64,000 nt of DNA from Erythrobacter longus (GTDB lineage Bacteria; Pseudomonadota; Alphaproteobacteria; Sphingomonadales; Sphingomonadaceae). This document shows positions 18,304 to 28,345 of the stretch, one piece after another; the first letter of the stretch is position 1; each line of letters opens with the position of its first letter. The notes under the pieces are model-generated. The model was not told the origin of the DNA. It was given only the letters and a program-made list of their open reading frames with translations, and did not search any database. The translations under genes were made by a program, and so were the position numbers. The stretch is from NCBI RefSeq assembly GCF_000715015.1, contig NZ_JMIW01000007.1, forward strand, positions 186,001 through 250,000, in the 5' to 3' direction.

Positions 18304-19653
18304 ATGGCCACCGTAGCACCGCACAATCCAATGGCGCGTCCCGAAGTGCGCACTTCGCCCACCGCTTACAAGGCGCTCACAGAACACTTCGCAAAGCATC
18401 CCGAGGATGTTCCGACGCACTCCCACAAATGGGATTTGAGCCGCTCGGACATTTATTACGAGGACAAATGGCAGCCGATTGTTGCCGAGATGCAGGCAGC
18501 CGGACCGCTCCACTATATCGATGACAGCCCCTTTGGCCCTTATTGGTCCGTGGTCGGCCACAAGGCGATCCAGCATATCGAAGCCTTGCCCGAAGTGTTC
18601 TCGTCTAGCTGGGAGCACGGCGGCATCACCATCCTTGACCGGCTGAGCGAAGAAGAGCTCGCCGAGGCAGGCGTCGATCGCCGCGAATTGCCGATGTTCA
18701 TTGCGATGGACCGCCCGCAGCACACCGGCCAGCGCCGCACTGTTGCCCCCAAATTCACGCCATCGGGCATGTCCGCGATGGAGCCGGAAATCCGTGCACG
18801 AACGGGCGAACTGCTCGATTCCCTCCCGCGCGGCGAAGTGTTTGATTGGGTCGACAAGGTCTCTATCGAGCTCACGACCGGCATGCTCGCCATCTTGTTC
18901 GGCTTCCCTTGGGAAGACCGCCGCCTGCTCACCTTCTGGTCGGATTGGTCCGGCGATACCGAGCTTGCCACTGTACGCGAGCTCGATGAAATGCGCTGGG
19001 GTTTCCTCCACGAAATGGCGGCCTATTTCCAATCGCTTTGGATCGAGCGGACGCAGGATAAAGAGCCCGGCGATGATCTCATCTCGATGATGATCCACTC
19101 CGAGGCGATGAACCAGATGCGCCCTGAGGAGTTCATGGGCAATCTCATCCTGCTCATCGTGGGCGGCAATGACACCACCCGCAATTCGATGAGCGGCTTC
19201 GTCCACGCGCTCGACAAATTCCCGGATCAGCGCAAGAAGTTCGAAGAGAACCCCGACATCATTCCGAACGCGGTTCAGGAAATGCTGCGGATGCAGACCC
19301 CGCTTGCGCATATGCGCCGCACCTGCACCGAAGATACCGAAGTGTTTGGCAAGACGATCAAGAAGGGTGAAAAAGTCATCCTTTGGTATCTGGCTGCCAA
19401 TCACGAGGAAGAAATCTTCCCTGATCCTCACACGCTCGACCTTTCGCGTGAGAACGCCAAACGCCACATCGCCTTTGGCTATGGCATTCACCGCTGTGTG
19501 GGTGCGCGTCTCGCAGAGCTGCAATTGCGCATTCTTCTTGAAGAAATGCACAAGCGGCGGATGCGGGTTCACGTGGCCGGTGATGTCGAGCGGGTGCGCG
19601 CCAATTTCGTGCACGGTTTCCGCAAGCTCGAGGTCGAAATCACGCAATTTTGA
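18304..19653 (+). CDS. Cytochrome P450, CYP153-like
   Basis: The protein has 449 residues. The I-helix is GGNDTTRNSMSG, the K-helix EMLR is ExxR, and the heme-binding loop is FGYGIHRCVGARLAELQLR. The combination HRC plus GGNDTTRN and the AMDRPQH block resembles CYP153 alkane / fatty-acid terminal hydroxylases. That subfamily call is from memory of motifs, not from alignment. A GGAGAG site precedes the ATG. No ferredoxin gene is adjacent; the nearest reductase is at 12340. A palindromic operator candidate lies upstream. Confidence 0.92.
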   Translation: MATVAPHNPMARPEVRTSPTAYKALTEHFAKHPEDVPTHSHKWDLSRSDIYYEDKWQPIVAEMQAAGPLHYIDDSPFGPYWSVVGHKAIQHIEALPEVFSSSWEHGGITILDRLSEEELAEAGVDRRELPMFIAMDRPQHTGQRRTVAPKFTPSGMSAMEPEIRARTGELLDSLPRGEVFDWVDKVSIELTTGMLAILFGFPWEDRRLLTFWSDWSGDTELATVRELDEMRWGFLHEMAAYFQSLWIERTQDKEPGDDLISMMIHSEAMNQMRPEEFMGNLILLIVGGNDTTRNSMSGFVHALDKFPDQRKKFEENPDIIPNAVQEMLRMQTPLAHMRRTCTEDTEVFGKTIKKGEKVILWYLAANHEEEIFPDPHTLDLSRENAKRHIAFGYGIHRCVGARLAELQLRILLEEMHKRRMRVHVAGDVERVRANFVHGFRKLEVEITQF

Positions 19654-19736
19654 TTTTTTCGGCGGCCAAAGTGTAACCTTTTGCGCCTGGCTTACGTATT
19701 CACTGAGTGAAACCAGTGTTTATTGGAGGCTCTCAC

Positions 19737-20243
19737 ATGCCGTCACAAAAGACCAACCGCCGTTCGTTCCTCGCCACCAGCGGGATAGTTGCCATGCTGC
19801 CGTTTTTGGGCGGATGCGGGTCCGAGGTTCAGGCGCGCACAGCCAATGGCAATTTCCGCGTAACCAAGACCGAGGCACAGTGGCGGCGCAAGCTTACGCG
19901 CTCTGAATATTACGTGCTGCGCGATGCGGGGACCGAACGGGCATATTCCTCGCCCCTCGACAAAGAGAAGCGCCGCGGCACCTTTGTATGCGCAGGCTGC
20001 GGCAACCGCCTTTATTCAAGCGCGCACAAATATGACAGCGGCACAGGCTGGCCCAGCTTCTGGCAGCCGATTGATAAAGGCGCGGTGGGCACGTCAACCG
20101 ACTACAAAATCGGCGTGCCGCGCACCGAGGTGCACTGTGCCGATTGCGGCGGGCATTTGGGTCACATTTTCGGCGATGGCCCGCGTCCAACGGGTAAGCG
20201 TCACTGCATCAACGGCGTCGCGATGGACTTTATTCCGGCATAA
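19737..20243 (+). CDS. msrB: Peptide-methionine (R)-S-oxide reductase MsrB, exported
   Basis: The protein has 168 residues from MPSQKTNRRSF with TTGGAGG upstream. NRRSFLATSG followed by a hydrophobic stretch and LGGC near residue 23 looks like a Tat signal peptide ending in a lipobox, so the enzyme is probably an envelope lipoprotein. The MsrB domain has two zinc CxxC pairs (CAGCG, CADCG), GTGWPSFW and the catalytic RHCINGVAMDF. It reduces the R form of methionine sulfoxide in proteins. Its last codons are duplicated downstream as a 27-bp tandem repeat. Confidence 0.95.
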   Translation: MPSQKTNRRSFLATSGIVAMLPFLGGCGSEVQARTANGNFRVTKTEAQWRRKLTRSEYYVLRDAGTERAYSSPLDKEKRRGTFVCAGCGNRLYSSAHKYDSGTGWPSFWQPIDKGAVGTSTDYKIGVPRTEVHCADCGGHLGHIFGDGPRPTGKRHCINGVAMDFIPA

Positions 20244-20296
20244 AGCCGAGGGGATTTTATTCCGGCATAAAGCCGAGGGGATTTCATTCCGGCTTA
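20229..20296 (+). repeat. 27-bp tandem duplication of the msrB 3' end
   Basis: A unit beginning TTTATTCCGGCATAAAGC occurs at 20229-20255 and again, identically, at 20256-20282. A third, partial and diverged copy starts at 20283. It carries the final codons FIPA and the stop of msrB; the third copy supplies the last codons and stop of the convergent GT-C-like gene. Confidence 0.9.
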
Positions 20297-22071
20297 ACCC
20301 GCCACAGCTTTAGGCCGTTGTCTCCTGGAATTCCCACAGGTTCTAGCCAGTCTGGCACATTGCCCTTGGCCAATTGCGGGACAAATCCCTCTGCCCTGAT
20401 GCTCGCATATGTTTGCGATTCGTACAGCGCAGGACACATCGCGACATAGCGCGAACCGCGCTGTTGCAGAGCCTCTCGCGCTTCCTCAGGCGTGGCAAGT
20501 GCCGTCTCGATAAGCATCTTCATCGCTTTATGACCCCGGTGATGACCGGTCGCAACGACGCTGTGATCGCTCACCAAAAGGAGTTCGGGCGCAATATCAA
20601 GAAGAGCGTAAATCTCGCCCTCGGGAAGCGCGTTTAACGTCGCGGCTGCGTCTTGTACGCGGCAATCAGCAACCCGAATGGGCACATCGGCTGCGCCCCC
20701 AACCGATGCACGTACAGGCATTGCGCTGGTCAGCACCAAGGCCGGAATGGCAGGCAGAAGCGCGCAGGCAACGCCCACCATGGCTGCCATGCGCGGGATA
20801 GGGCCTTCCATCGAACGGATCGCCTTCATCCAGCGCCGCAGTTGCCACGCGACAAGCGGGCTTGCCAGAACGCAGGCAACAGCGCCGGTGCGAGCGACAA
20901 AGATCGAGACCGCCAAAGCGCCGCCAAGAATAAGCGCATAGTCCCGCCAGAACTCACGCAAACCTTCATGCGAGCGAACCATCAACTGAAGGCAAGCAAA
21001 GATCGCGATCAAAGGCGCTGCGATATATTGCAGGGCGATAGCCAGAACCTGCTCCCACATCGGCCGACCTTCCAGCACATTGGAAAGCCAGATTTTGGAC
21101 ACCAGAGGATCGACCTGCGCAAAGCCGCCGCCACTGGCGCATCCGGGCGCGCTCAGCATCAGCATGGCAAGCGCGCCGCCGCCTGCAAGTGCAAAGCCGG
21201 CAAGCCTAACCCCCAAAGGCACGCGCGCCGGTTGGGCCAGTAAGGTCAGGCACAATGCGCCCCAGCCAAACATCGCCAGATGAATCGGGCTGATCGCATC
21301 GCAATAGGTGGCAAGATCGCCAAATCCTCGGGTCAAGGCGAAGAGGGCAGCGCTGACCAGGGCCAAAGCCTGGATCGCGCTCACCAACCAATCGCCCGCC
21401 TTGGGATCGCGCAGCCAGCGAAGGGCAAGCACTGCAAAGGTTATCGCCGCCAAAGGCAGGCCTTCGATGGAAATCGAAAGCCAAGCGGCAAAACTTGCCC
21501 CGATAATCCAGCCGCCGCGAACCGCTGAACGCGCGAGCAAGCCATTCACCGCCGCGAGCGCGCAGACCAATTGCCAGCCATGGTGGTCAATCCTCATCGG
21601 AGAAAGCTGGAACACAACGGGTATCGAAATGACGATCACAAGGCTTGTGAAAACCGCCTCTTCATCGCCCCAAAGCCGCCACGCGATGCGCGCGGCAAGC
21701 AGCATGACAAAACCCAGCGTGATGAGCGGGACAAGCACAATCGCGACTGTTTCAGCCATTGCGCTACCCACAATCGGGGTGAGCGCAAAAATCACTATTG
21801 CCAAGGGAAGATCAACGAGCCGCGACCAATGCATCGCCACCCCGCCGCCAGCCGCATCCACGCGGGTCTGCGTCACGTCAAACCAGCTTTGCCCCCCTAA
21901 AAGGTCGCGCACCTGGATAAGGCGCAAGATATCGTCAGGGTCTGAGAAATGGAGGCCGGTGATCGCGCTCCAGCTAGCTGTTATCAGAAAGGCGCTGACC
22001 AAAGCCCACACGAGCGCGGTCTTCCCAAGGAAGCCAAGCGGAAAGGGTGATCTGCGGCGTTCCACCAACAT
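20284..22071 (-). CDS. Polytopic membrane protein, GT-C glycosyltransferase-like
   Basis: The protein has 595 residues with about ten to twelve hydrophobic segments and a soluble C-terminal domain (from about residue 460). Near the N-terminus, FSDPDDILRLIQVRDLL has the acidic first-loop pattern of GT-C enzymes (STT3/PMT/ArnT), and MRIDHHGWQ resembles their second conserved loop. Similar sphingomonad proteins are often mislabelled as AcrB-like. It is the last gene of a minus-strand operon with GtrA and a UDP-galactopyranose-mutase-like protein, which supports a role in transferring lipid-linked sugars at the periplasmic face. Substrate unknown. Confidence 0.7.
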   Translation of the reverse strand: MLVERRRSPFPLGFLGKTALVWALVSAFLITASWSAITGLHFSDPDDILRLIQVRDLLGGQSWFDVTQTRVDAAGGGVAMHWSRLVDLPLAIVIFALTPIVGSAMAETVAIVLVPLITLGFVMLLAARIAWRLWGDEEAVFTSLVIVISIPVVFQLSPMRIDHHGWQLVCALAAVNGLLARSAVRGGWIIGASFAAWLSISIEGLPLAAITFAVLALRWLRDPKAGDWLVSAIQALALVSAALFALTRGFGDLATYCDAISPIHLAMFGWGALCLTLLAQPARVPLGVRLAGFALAGGGALAMLMLSAPGCASGGGFAQVDPLVSKIWLSNVLEGRPMWEQVLAIALQYIAAPLIAIFACLQLMVRSHEGLREFWRDYALILGGALAVSIFVARTGAVACVLASPLVAWQLRRWMKAIRSMEGPIPRMAAMVGVACALLPAIPALVLTSAMPVRASVGGAADVPIRVADCRVQDAAATLNALPEGEIYALLDIAPELLLVSDHSVVATGHHRGHKAMKMLIETALATPEEAREALQQRGSRYVAMCPALYESQTYASIRAEGFVPQLAKGNVPDWLEPVGIPGDNGLKLWRVKPE

Positions 22072-22074
22072 GGG

Positions 22075-22512
22075 TCACGCGCTCTGATGAAGCGAGGTGT
22101 CCTCGCGAAAGACGATTTTTGCGCGGATCAACCATGTGACAAAGAAGCTGACGCCAATCGCGGCCAGCTTTGCTGCACGCGGGTCAATCCCGCTCCAATC
22201 GCCAATGCCGACAATCGCCGTGGTAAGCGCAAGACCGACCAGGGCAGAAATCACGAACAGCGCCTTTTGCCGCGAGCGGGCAGTGCCAGAGGCGGCCACG
22301 CGGTCCTGAAAAACGGCGCGGCTCGACATCAGCCAATGCGCCAGAATACCAAACGAATAGCCAATGGCAGAGGCAGGCGCTGCCATCACGCCCATGGCCA
22401 TAAGCGCAAGGAAGCTGCCGAAATCCACCGCCAGCGCGCCAACGCTTGCCAGCAGATAGCGGACAAACCGCGCATCGCTGAACTTAGCAAGTAAAGGCGC
22501 GAGCCGGTTCAT
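22075..22512 (-). CDS. GtrA family membrane protein
   Basis: The protein has 145 residues and four predicted transmembrane helices with the GtrA pattern (RFVRYLLASVGALAVDFGSFLAL, FVTWLIRAKIVF). GtrA-type proteins are thought to flip polyprenyl-phosphate-linked sugars across the inner membrane. Its ATG overlaps the stop of the upstream gene by one base (TGATG) and its stop lies 3 bases before the GT-C-like gene, so the three are translationally coupled. Confidence 0.9.
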   Translation of the reverse strand: MNRLAPLLAKFSDARFVRYLLASVGALAVDFGSFLALMAMGVMAAPASAIGYSFGILAHWLMSSRAVFQDRVAASGTARSRQKALFVISALVGLALTTAIVGIGDWSGIDPRAAKLAAIGVSFFVTWLIRAKIVFREDTSLHQSA

Positions 22513-24161
22513 CAGGCGCTCTTGCGGATGTCAGTTTCAGAAGCCTCATCGCGGGCAATACGTTCTGGCACACCGCGCAAAGACGTGAGCGCTGCGATCT
22601 GATCTTCATTAAGCGGCTTGGTCTCATCACTTGCGGGCTCTCTATCTGGCCCACTTGCAGACAGGGCCTTTTCAGCGCCCTCATCGCCTGCTTCGTGATA
22701 TTCGGCATCCTCATTGACGCACCATGTGTCGTAAACGCGCTTTCCAGCCACGATGTTCTCAACCGTCAGCATAGCGGTCATCATCGCGTGGTCCTGATTG
22801 TTATACCGGTGCATACCGTTGCGGCCTACAAGGTGCAGGCTCGGGTGTTTTTCCTCAAGCTCATGACGCATCGCATCGACATTGGCTTCGTAGTCGTCGT
22901 CATAGACGGGATACGCCTTTTCCTGACGAACAACTGCGCCGCCGACGACTTTGGCAGGGTCGCACAGGCCCAGAATTTCCATCTCGCGGGTGGCTTGTGC
23001 AATCAGGTCTTCATCGGAAGATGACCACAGGCCGTCTCCCTCAAAGCAGAAATATTCAAGGCCAACACAGGCCATGCTTTCATCCGGGATCATCTCAGGC
23101 GACCAGCTGCGGAAGTTTTGCACGCGGCCAACCTGCACCCGGTCATCATGGATATAAATCCAATTGTCGGGGAAGAGGTCCTCGGATTTCACCATCAAGG
23201 CAACGGTCAAGAAGTCGCGGTAGCGAAGGTTGTCGGCTTGAAGGGTTGATTGTGGCAGCGGGTGAATGCGCTTGGAAAGTTCGCGCATGGGCGCAGAGCT
23301 AATGACGTGCCGTGCGCGGATCGTGGCACTGCCCGCAGGACCCTTCGCGCTCATCGACCATTCGTAACCCTCGTCATTGGGGCCGATTTTGGCGAGGCGA
23401 TCAAGGCCGTGGCCCATCAGGACCTCGCCCTTGCCAGTCGCCAGAATGTGATCGCGCGCCGCATCCCACATCATACCCGGGCCAAGCCGGGGATAGCGGA
23501 AGGTTTCAAGCAGGGTCTTGGTTTCCATCCCGTCATTGGGCTTTTTGTTCAGCCCAAGGCTGCGCTTAAGCCCGTCGGTAACTGCGCTCCAAAGCGATAG
23601 GCCCTTGATACGCTGCGCCGCCCAATCGGCGCTCATTTCATCGCATGGCATGCCCCACACTTTCTCAGTGTAGGTCTTGAAGAAGATCGAATAGAGCTTC
23701 TTGCCGAATTGATTGGTGGTCCAATCCTCAAAGCTTTTCACGTCTTTGATCGGGAACAGCTTATATTTGAGATAGCTCGCCATGCACACGGTCGAGCGAA
23801 AGATGCCGAGGTTCCAAAGCGCTTCGAATGCGCGAAGGGGGTAGGAATAAAACTTACCCTCGTAATAAATGCGGCTCATGCGGGGGCGCTGGATGAAATC
23901 GTCGGGCAGGATTTCATTCCAAAGGTCCACGACCTCCTGGCTTTTTGAGAAAAAGCGGTGCCCACCAATGTCAAAACGATAGCCTTCGTGCTCAACCGTA
24001 CGGCTGATCCCGCCGACGTAGGTTTCGTCTTTCTCGATGATGACGACCGATTTGCCTTGCTTGGTAAGCAGATATCCGGCGGTCAGCCCTGCTGGCCCTG
24101 CGCCGATAATGGCAACGTCGCAGTTCAATGTTCCCGGATTTTGAACGCTTCCTTGCGTCAT
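22512..24161 (-). CDS. UDP-galactopyranose-mutase / protoporphyrinogen-oxidase-like FAD protein
   Basis: The protein has 549 residues. The FAD-binding [18 protein letters not shown] is at residues 14-31, followed by [24 protein letters not shown]. Then come [38 protein letters not shown] and a C-terminal [22 protein letters not shown] block, all typical of Glf-related nucleotide-sugar-modifying flavoproteins. It likely isomerises or modifies a nucleotide sugar for surface glycan. The last 65 residues (after [12 protein letters not shown]) are acidic and low in complexity. First gene of the glycan operon. Confidence 0.88.
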   Translation of the reverse strand: MTQGSVQNPGTLNCDVAIIGAGPAGLTAGYLLTKQGKSVVIIEKDETYVGGISRTVEHEGYRFDIGGHRFFSKSQEVVDLWNEILPDDFIQRPRMSRIYYEGKFYSYPLRAFEALWNLGIFRSTVCMASYLKYKLFPIKDVKSFEDWTTNQFGKKLYSIFFKTYTEKVWGMPCDEMSADWAAQRIKGLSLWSAVTDGLKRSLGLNKKPNDGMETKTLLETFRYPRLGPGMMWDAARDHILATGKGEVLMGHGLDRLAKIGPNDEGYEWSMSAKGPAGSATIRARHVISSAPMRELSKRIHPLPQSTLQADNLRYRDFLTVALMVKSEDLFPDNWIYIHDDRVQVGRVQNFRSWSPEMIPDESMACVGLEYFCFEGDGLWSSSDEDLIAQATREMEILGLCDPAKVVGGAVVRQEKAYPVYDDDYEANVDAMRHELEEKHPSLHLVGRNGMHRYNNQDHAMMTAMLTVENIVAGKRVYDTWCVNEDAEYHEAGDEGAEKALSASGPDREPASDETKPLNEDQIAALTSLRGVPERIARDEASETDIRKSA

Positions 24162-24338
24162 AGATGGTCCCCGTCTTGAGCGCTTGGCTTTTTAACCTCT
24201 GGCTCGCACATTCGCGGCCAGCTCAATCCGGTGAGTGAAGGAAATTGGTTAGCGAGACGTAAACACGCGTAGCAAATCGTCCAAAAAACTACGGGATTTG
24301 CCTAGGGTCTTGGGCCCGGTGCAGAAGTTCGAGCGGCT

Positions 24339-25022
24339 TTATCGCAACAAGTCGGGGCACTGCAGTTTCGCGGCGAGCTCTGCAAACTGGTCAAGCGAAA
24401 GCGTATCTTCAAACACGATGCCGTATTCGCTATCGCGCCGCCAGCGCACTTTTGCCCGTACTTCGCCGAAACGAATCTCCTCTTCCAGACATTGCACACG
24501 CAGTGCCTGGTCGAGCGCAAAAGGCGTTTCGCAAAAGAAGCGAGCACCTTGTTGTGAAAGGTTGTCAACGATGCCCTCGCCCGGCCCGCTCAGCGAGTTA
24601 ATTTGTACCGGGAAGGCAAGACCAAGCCTTAGCCCCCGTTTTGCAACGCTCGGCGTTGCTAACAAGAAATCGGCAAGATCGATCCTATTTTTAAACTCAA
24701 AACCGACTTCATTGCCCGCCTCCCGTACCGGAGAAATTTCATAGATGCCGCCAGACGGCATATGCAGCTCAATCAGAGTGCCAGTCGGGGTCGCATGGAA
24801 CAGGCGCAGGCGCACGCCTGTTTCCGAAACATCGCGCACCACGCAGACAAATTCGCCATGCGGCGCGACAAGTTTGGCTGCCCGGATCAAGGGGAGGTGG
24901 CGCGTGGATCGCGCACGCTCCTTGGCAGCTTCACCTGCTTGTTGGACAATACGTTGCTCCGAGGCAGCAGGTGTATCTTCGTCGGAGACGCCGTGTCGAT
25001 GATCGCCGGTTGTATAATCCAT
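24339..25022 (-). CDS. PilZ-domain protein with two tandem PilZ-like domains
   Basis: The protein has 227 residues. The first domain (about residues 38-115) has the c-di-GMP-type motif RSTRHLPLIR followed by RDVSETGVRLRL. The second (about 130-220) has LRLGLAFPVQ, then DNLSQQGARFF and a final YGIVFED strand, with the Arg pair less well kept. The first domain probably binds cyclic di-GMP while the second may be structural. The protein is cytoplasmic and stands alone between the glycan operon and tRNA-Leu. Confidence 0.85.
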   Translation of the reverse strand: MDYTTGDHRHGVSDEDTPAASEQRIVQQAGEAAKERARSTRHLPLIRAAKLVAPHGEFVCVVRDVSETGVRLRLFHATPTGTLIELHMPSGGIYEISPVREAGNEVGFEFKNRIDLADFLLATPSVAKRGLRLGLAFPVQINSLSGPGEGIVDNLSQQGARFFCETPFALDQALRVQCLEEEIRFGEVRAKVRWRRDSEYGIVFEDTLSLDQFAELAAKLQCPDLLR

Positions 25023-25296
25023 AAATCCGTCGCTCGCACTGACTGCCTAGGGCCGCTGCACTGCGCGTAAAAATGCGTAAGCAGCGCGAGGCTGTGAGCT
25101 AGAGCGCAAGAATTAATGGGAAGACGAAGAGCCTCCTCGAAACGATCCCTAGTGGCAAGAAACCATTCCTCAATCTTTGAAAGGTCGCCATAAATTCACC
25201 ACAGCGCGCGCACGTTCACAGCTCGCGAATACGGACTGCTTTTTTTTGGGGGGGGTGCGGTATCATCCGGGACCAGAGGCAAGGATGAATAACCAA

Positions 25297-25383
25297 TGGT
25301 GCGGGTGGTGGGACTCGAACCCACACGATCTATAGGATCAGGGGATTTTAAGTCCCCGGCGTCTACCATTCCGCCACACCCGC
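25297..25383 (-). tRNA. tRNA-Leu, anticodon UAA
   Basis: The minus strand reads GCGGGTGTGGCGGAATGG at the 5' end. Acceptor strands GCGGGTG and CACCCGC pair over 7 bp, the anticodon loop is CTTAAAA with anticodon TAA, a long class II variable arm follows, then a T-arm GTGGGTTCGAGTCCCAC and encoded ACCA at 25300-25297. It reads UUA codons. Downstream is an unusual C8/A8 homopolymer tract near 25236-25256. Confidence 0.95.
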
Positions 25384-25507
25384 CTATGGCGCCAGCCCAG
25401 AACATGAGCCCAGAACATGAGTTCTGAGAATGAGCCCGGCGCATTAGCTCGCAGCTGCGCGCGATAGCAGACATAAAATTTTGAGCAACTCGCGGTTTTT
25501 GCGAAAT

Positions 25508-25789
25508 CTAATCGCTGTTGAGGCGATTTTTGATTTCCTTGCCGGCCTTAAAATATGGGACGCGCTTGGCTGGGACTTTCACCGCTTCGCCAGTGCGCGG
25601 ATTGCGGCCCACGCGCGCCTCGCGTTCGCGGGTCGAAAACGCCCCAAACCCGCGCAATTCAACCCGGCCACCTTCTGCAAGACGTTGAGTGATTTCGTCA
25701 AAGAAGACATCGACCACCTGCTCCACTTCGTCAGCGCGAAGGTCGGGGTTGTCTTTATGCAGTTCAGCGAGAAGTTCGGATCGTATCAT
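25508..25789 (-). CDS. ihfB: Integration host factor subunit beta
   Basis: The protein has 93 residues, the usual IHF-beta length, starting MIRSELLAEL with CGGAGGAAAAC upstream. It has the HU/IHF fold marks VELRGFGAFSTREREARVGRNPRTGEAV and the C-terminal YFKAGKEIKNRL. RNPRTGE is the arm tip with the intercalating proline. It pairs with IhfA to bend DNA, and IHF commonly assists sigma-54 promoters such as the one in front of rsr in this window. Longer upstream starts lack ribosome sites. Confidence 0.95.
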   Translation of the reverse strand: MIRSELLAELHKDNPDLRADEVEQVVDVFFDEITQRLAEGGRVELRGFGAFSTREREARVGRNPRTGEAVKVPAKRVPYFKAGKEIKNRLNSD

Positions 25790-26035
25790 GTTTTCCTCCG
25801 AGCGGTCAGGAATGACGCCTAACCGTACCCTATTTGTGCAACAGCTTTCGCAAGCTGAATTTTCTGTCCACCTGACATTACCGTCCATGCCTAGACCCGA
25901 AAGGCGGTGGACTGGTTACGATAGTGACAGAACAGTGAATAAACTGCAAGGATCGAAGGGATTTGCTGATCGCGATGAACAACCGGATCGGAGCTACCCA
26001 GGCGGTGCGCAGTGCACAGCTATGGTCGATCTATC

Positions 26036-26374
26036 TCAGGTGCGCTCCACCAGATCTTCAGGGGAGATCCCCAATCGCTCCATTCGCGCGCGAATCTCAG
26101 GCCATTCTTCAGCAATGAAAAGCTCACGTTCGCGCTTGCGCAGGATCTGCGCTGCCCCTTTGACGACATACATTCCGACCCCGCGCCGCACCTCGACAAG
26201 GCCATCGTTCTGGAACTGCTGATAAGCCTTTGCGACAGTCAGAGGGTTCGCGCCTTCTTCCGCTGCCAGAGTGCGCACCGAAGGCAGCATCGCCCCTTCG
26301 GCATAATCACCTTCGATGATGCCTGCAGCAATCTGATCGCGCAGCTTGAGATATACGGGCCGCGCCTGTGTCAT
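26036..26374 (-). CDS. GntR-family transcriptional regulator (YtrA-like, short)
   Basis: The protein has 112 residues. The winged-helix GntR domain (residues 5-70) shows YLKLRDQIAAGIIEGDYAEGAMLPSVRTLAAEEGANPLTVAKAYQQFQNDGLVEVRRGVGMYV. The short C-terminal helical tail without effector domain is typical of the YtrA subfamily, which usually represses ABC or membrane-protein genes nearby. Here its neighbours are ihfB and the divergent peptide transporter gene, either of which could be its target. Confidence 0.9.
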   Translation of the reverse strand: MTQARPVYLKLRDQIAAGIIEGDYAEGAMLPSVRTLAAEEGANPLTVAKAYQQFQNDGLVEVRRGVGMYVVKGAAQILRKRERELFIAEEWPEIRARMERLGISPEDLVERT

Positions 26375-26607
26375 GGGTTCAAATCCGTCATGGAGAATTC
26401 TTCGTCATAATCGCCTCGCTAGGTGCATCAGTGCCATAATACACTCACTCGCGTCAAGCGATGCGGGGCGGAGAGGGACGGGCGCAAGATTGTGCGATCA
26501 CTGCGAAACAAAAGCTTCACACGCGCAAAATGCCCGCTAGTGTGCCGCCGTTATGAGATGTCCGCTGGTTAGGCGGGCTAAGACAATCAAGAGGGATCGG
26601 TATCGCA

Positions 26608-28272
26608 ATGGGCGAACTCAAAGACATTGCCTTGTGGAATTACGCTGACTGGGCGGCCTTAATCGCTGCATTGGCGCTGGCGGGCTTTCTCGTGGCAGGC
26701 GCATTTGCGCTAACCCGGCCTCAAGAAGAGGTGATGGGCCACCCCAAGGGCCTTTATATGCTGTTCTTTGCCGAGATGTGGGAGCGGTTCTCCTACTATG
26801 GCATGCGCGCTTTGCTGATCCTGTATTTGGTAAAGCACTGGCTGTATTCCGATGGCAGCGCGAACCTGATCTACGGCGCTTACACGAGCCTTGTTTATAT
26901 CACGCCGGTGCTCGGTGGATGGCTGGCTGACCGTTATCTGGGTCAGCGTAAAGCGGTGGCGTTTGGCGCAATCCTCTTAACCCTTGGCCACTTCTTTATG
27001 GCGTTTGAGGGAGATGGCTCTGGCTATCAAAGCGATGGCACCACGCTCAACATCTTCTGGCTTGCTTTGGCGCTTATTATCGTCGGTTCGGGCTTCCTCA
27101 AGGCGAATATCTCGGTACTCGTGGGTCAGCTTTATAGCCGCACCGACACACGCCGCGACGGGGCCTACACGATCTTCTATGTCGGGATTAATCTGGGCGC
27201 TGCGACCGGTGTTCTGATCGCTGCCTACCTTGGTGAGACCGTCAGCTGGGCGTTGGGCTTTGGCCTTGCAGGCTTTGGTATGCTGCTTGGCCTGGTGGTC
27301 TTTGTGCTTGGCAAGAGCTTGCTGCGCGGCAATGGCGAGCCGCCGGTGCCTGCCAAGCTCAAACAAAAGGTCGCCGGGCTCAATTTCGAGTGGCTTTTAT
27401 ACGGTGTCGGCTTCGTCGGTGTCGCAGTGATCTGGTTCCTGATCCAGTATCAGGAGGCGGTTGGCGGCATCTTGCTCGTCTCGGGCATAGCGCTGCTCGG
27501 CTACGTCCTTTATGAAAGCTTCAAGCTCGACAAAGAGGCACGCGAGCGGGTCTATGCGATGATATTTTTCATCCTTCTCATGCCCTTGTTCTGGGGCCTG
27601 TTTGAACAAGCAGGCGGCTCGATGAACCTGTTTACTGATCGGTATGTTGATCGCGGCGGGGTTCCCACCACCTTCTTCCAGTCGGTCAATGCGATCTACA
27701 TCGTCCTTTTGGGGCCGATCTTTGCGATCGCGTGGCAATGGATGGCGCGGACGGGGATTGAACCTTCAACCCCTGCCAAGATGGGCCTTGGTATTGCGCA
27801 AATGGGCTTGGCGTTCATTGTCACCGTTTGGGGCGCTGAGAACTTTAGTTCAGCCGATGAAGCGGGTGTGCTCCTGACGCCCGTCGTCTTCATATTCATC
27901 TTCTATCTTCTTTCCACCACGGGTGAGCTTTGCCTGAGCCCCGTAGGCTTGTCTGCGATCAACCGTTTGTCGGTAAAGCACATGGCGAGCCTTATGATGG
28001 CGGCCTTCTTTTTCGGCACGGCAGGCGGAAATTTCGTCGCGGGCGCGATGGGCGCGTTGATGGGCCAAGGCGAAGGCGGAGAGATGACGCGCGATGCGGC
28101 GCTTGAGATATATTGGGCGATGGGCATTGTCGCCACAGTCATTGGTGTTTTGGTCTGTTTCGTCAGTCCGCTGGTCAAGAAGCTTATGCATCTCGACACG
28201 CTTGCTGATGATGGCGAAGAGCATTCGACCGATATGGCGGACGCAGCGACAGCAACGGCAACAACTGCCTGA
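26608..28272 (+). CDS. Proton-dependent oligopeptide transporter (POT/PTR family)
   Basis: The protein has 554 residues and about fourteen transmembrane helices. The POT signature EMWERFSYYGMRALL (proton-binding ExxER) is at residues 55-70, with a GGWLADRYLGQRK loop and a second family motif, FYVGINLGA, near residue 190. An extra N-terminal helix (residues 14-36) precedes the usual start, as in many alphaproteobacterial members. It imports di- and tripeptides with protons. The C-terminal tail is Ala/Thr-rich. Confidence 0.93.
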   Translation: MGELKDIALWNYADWAALIAALALAGFLVAGAFALTRPQEEVMGHPKGLYMLFFAEMWERFSYYGMRALLILYLVKHWLYSDGSANLIYGAYTSLVYITPVLGGWLADRYLGQRKAVAFGAILLTLGHFFMAFEGDGSGYQSDGTTLNIFWLALALIIVGSGFLKANISVLVGQLYSRTDTRRDGAYTIFYVGINLGAATGVLIAAYLGETVSWALGFGLAGFGMLLGLVVFVLGKSLLRGNGEPPVPAKLKQKVAGLNFEWLLYGVGFVGVAVIWFLIQYQEAVGGILLVSGIALLGYVLYESFKLDKEARERVYAMIFFILLMPLFWGLFEQAGGSMNLFTDRYVDRGGVPTTFFQSVNAIYIVLLGPIFAIAWQWMARTGIEPSTPAKMGLGIAQMGLAFIVTVWGAENFSSADEAGVLLTPVVFIFIFYLLSTTGELCLSPVGLSAINRLSVKHMASLMMAAFFFGTAGGNFVAGAMGALMGQGEGGEMTRDAALEIYWAMGIVATVIGVLVCFVSPLVKKLMHLDTLADDGEEHSTDMADAATATATTA

Positions 28273-28345
28273 TAAGCAGAGCTGAGTTCGAACAAAGCGG
28301 GCGGCGTCTTATTGGCCTCGCTCCATTTGAAAGACAGGAGCGGAC

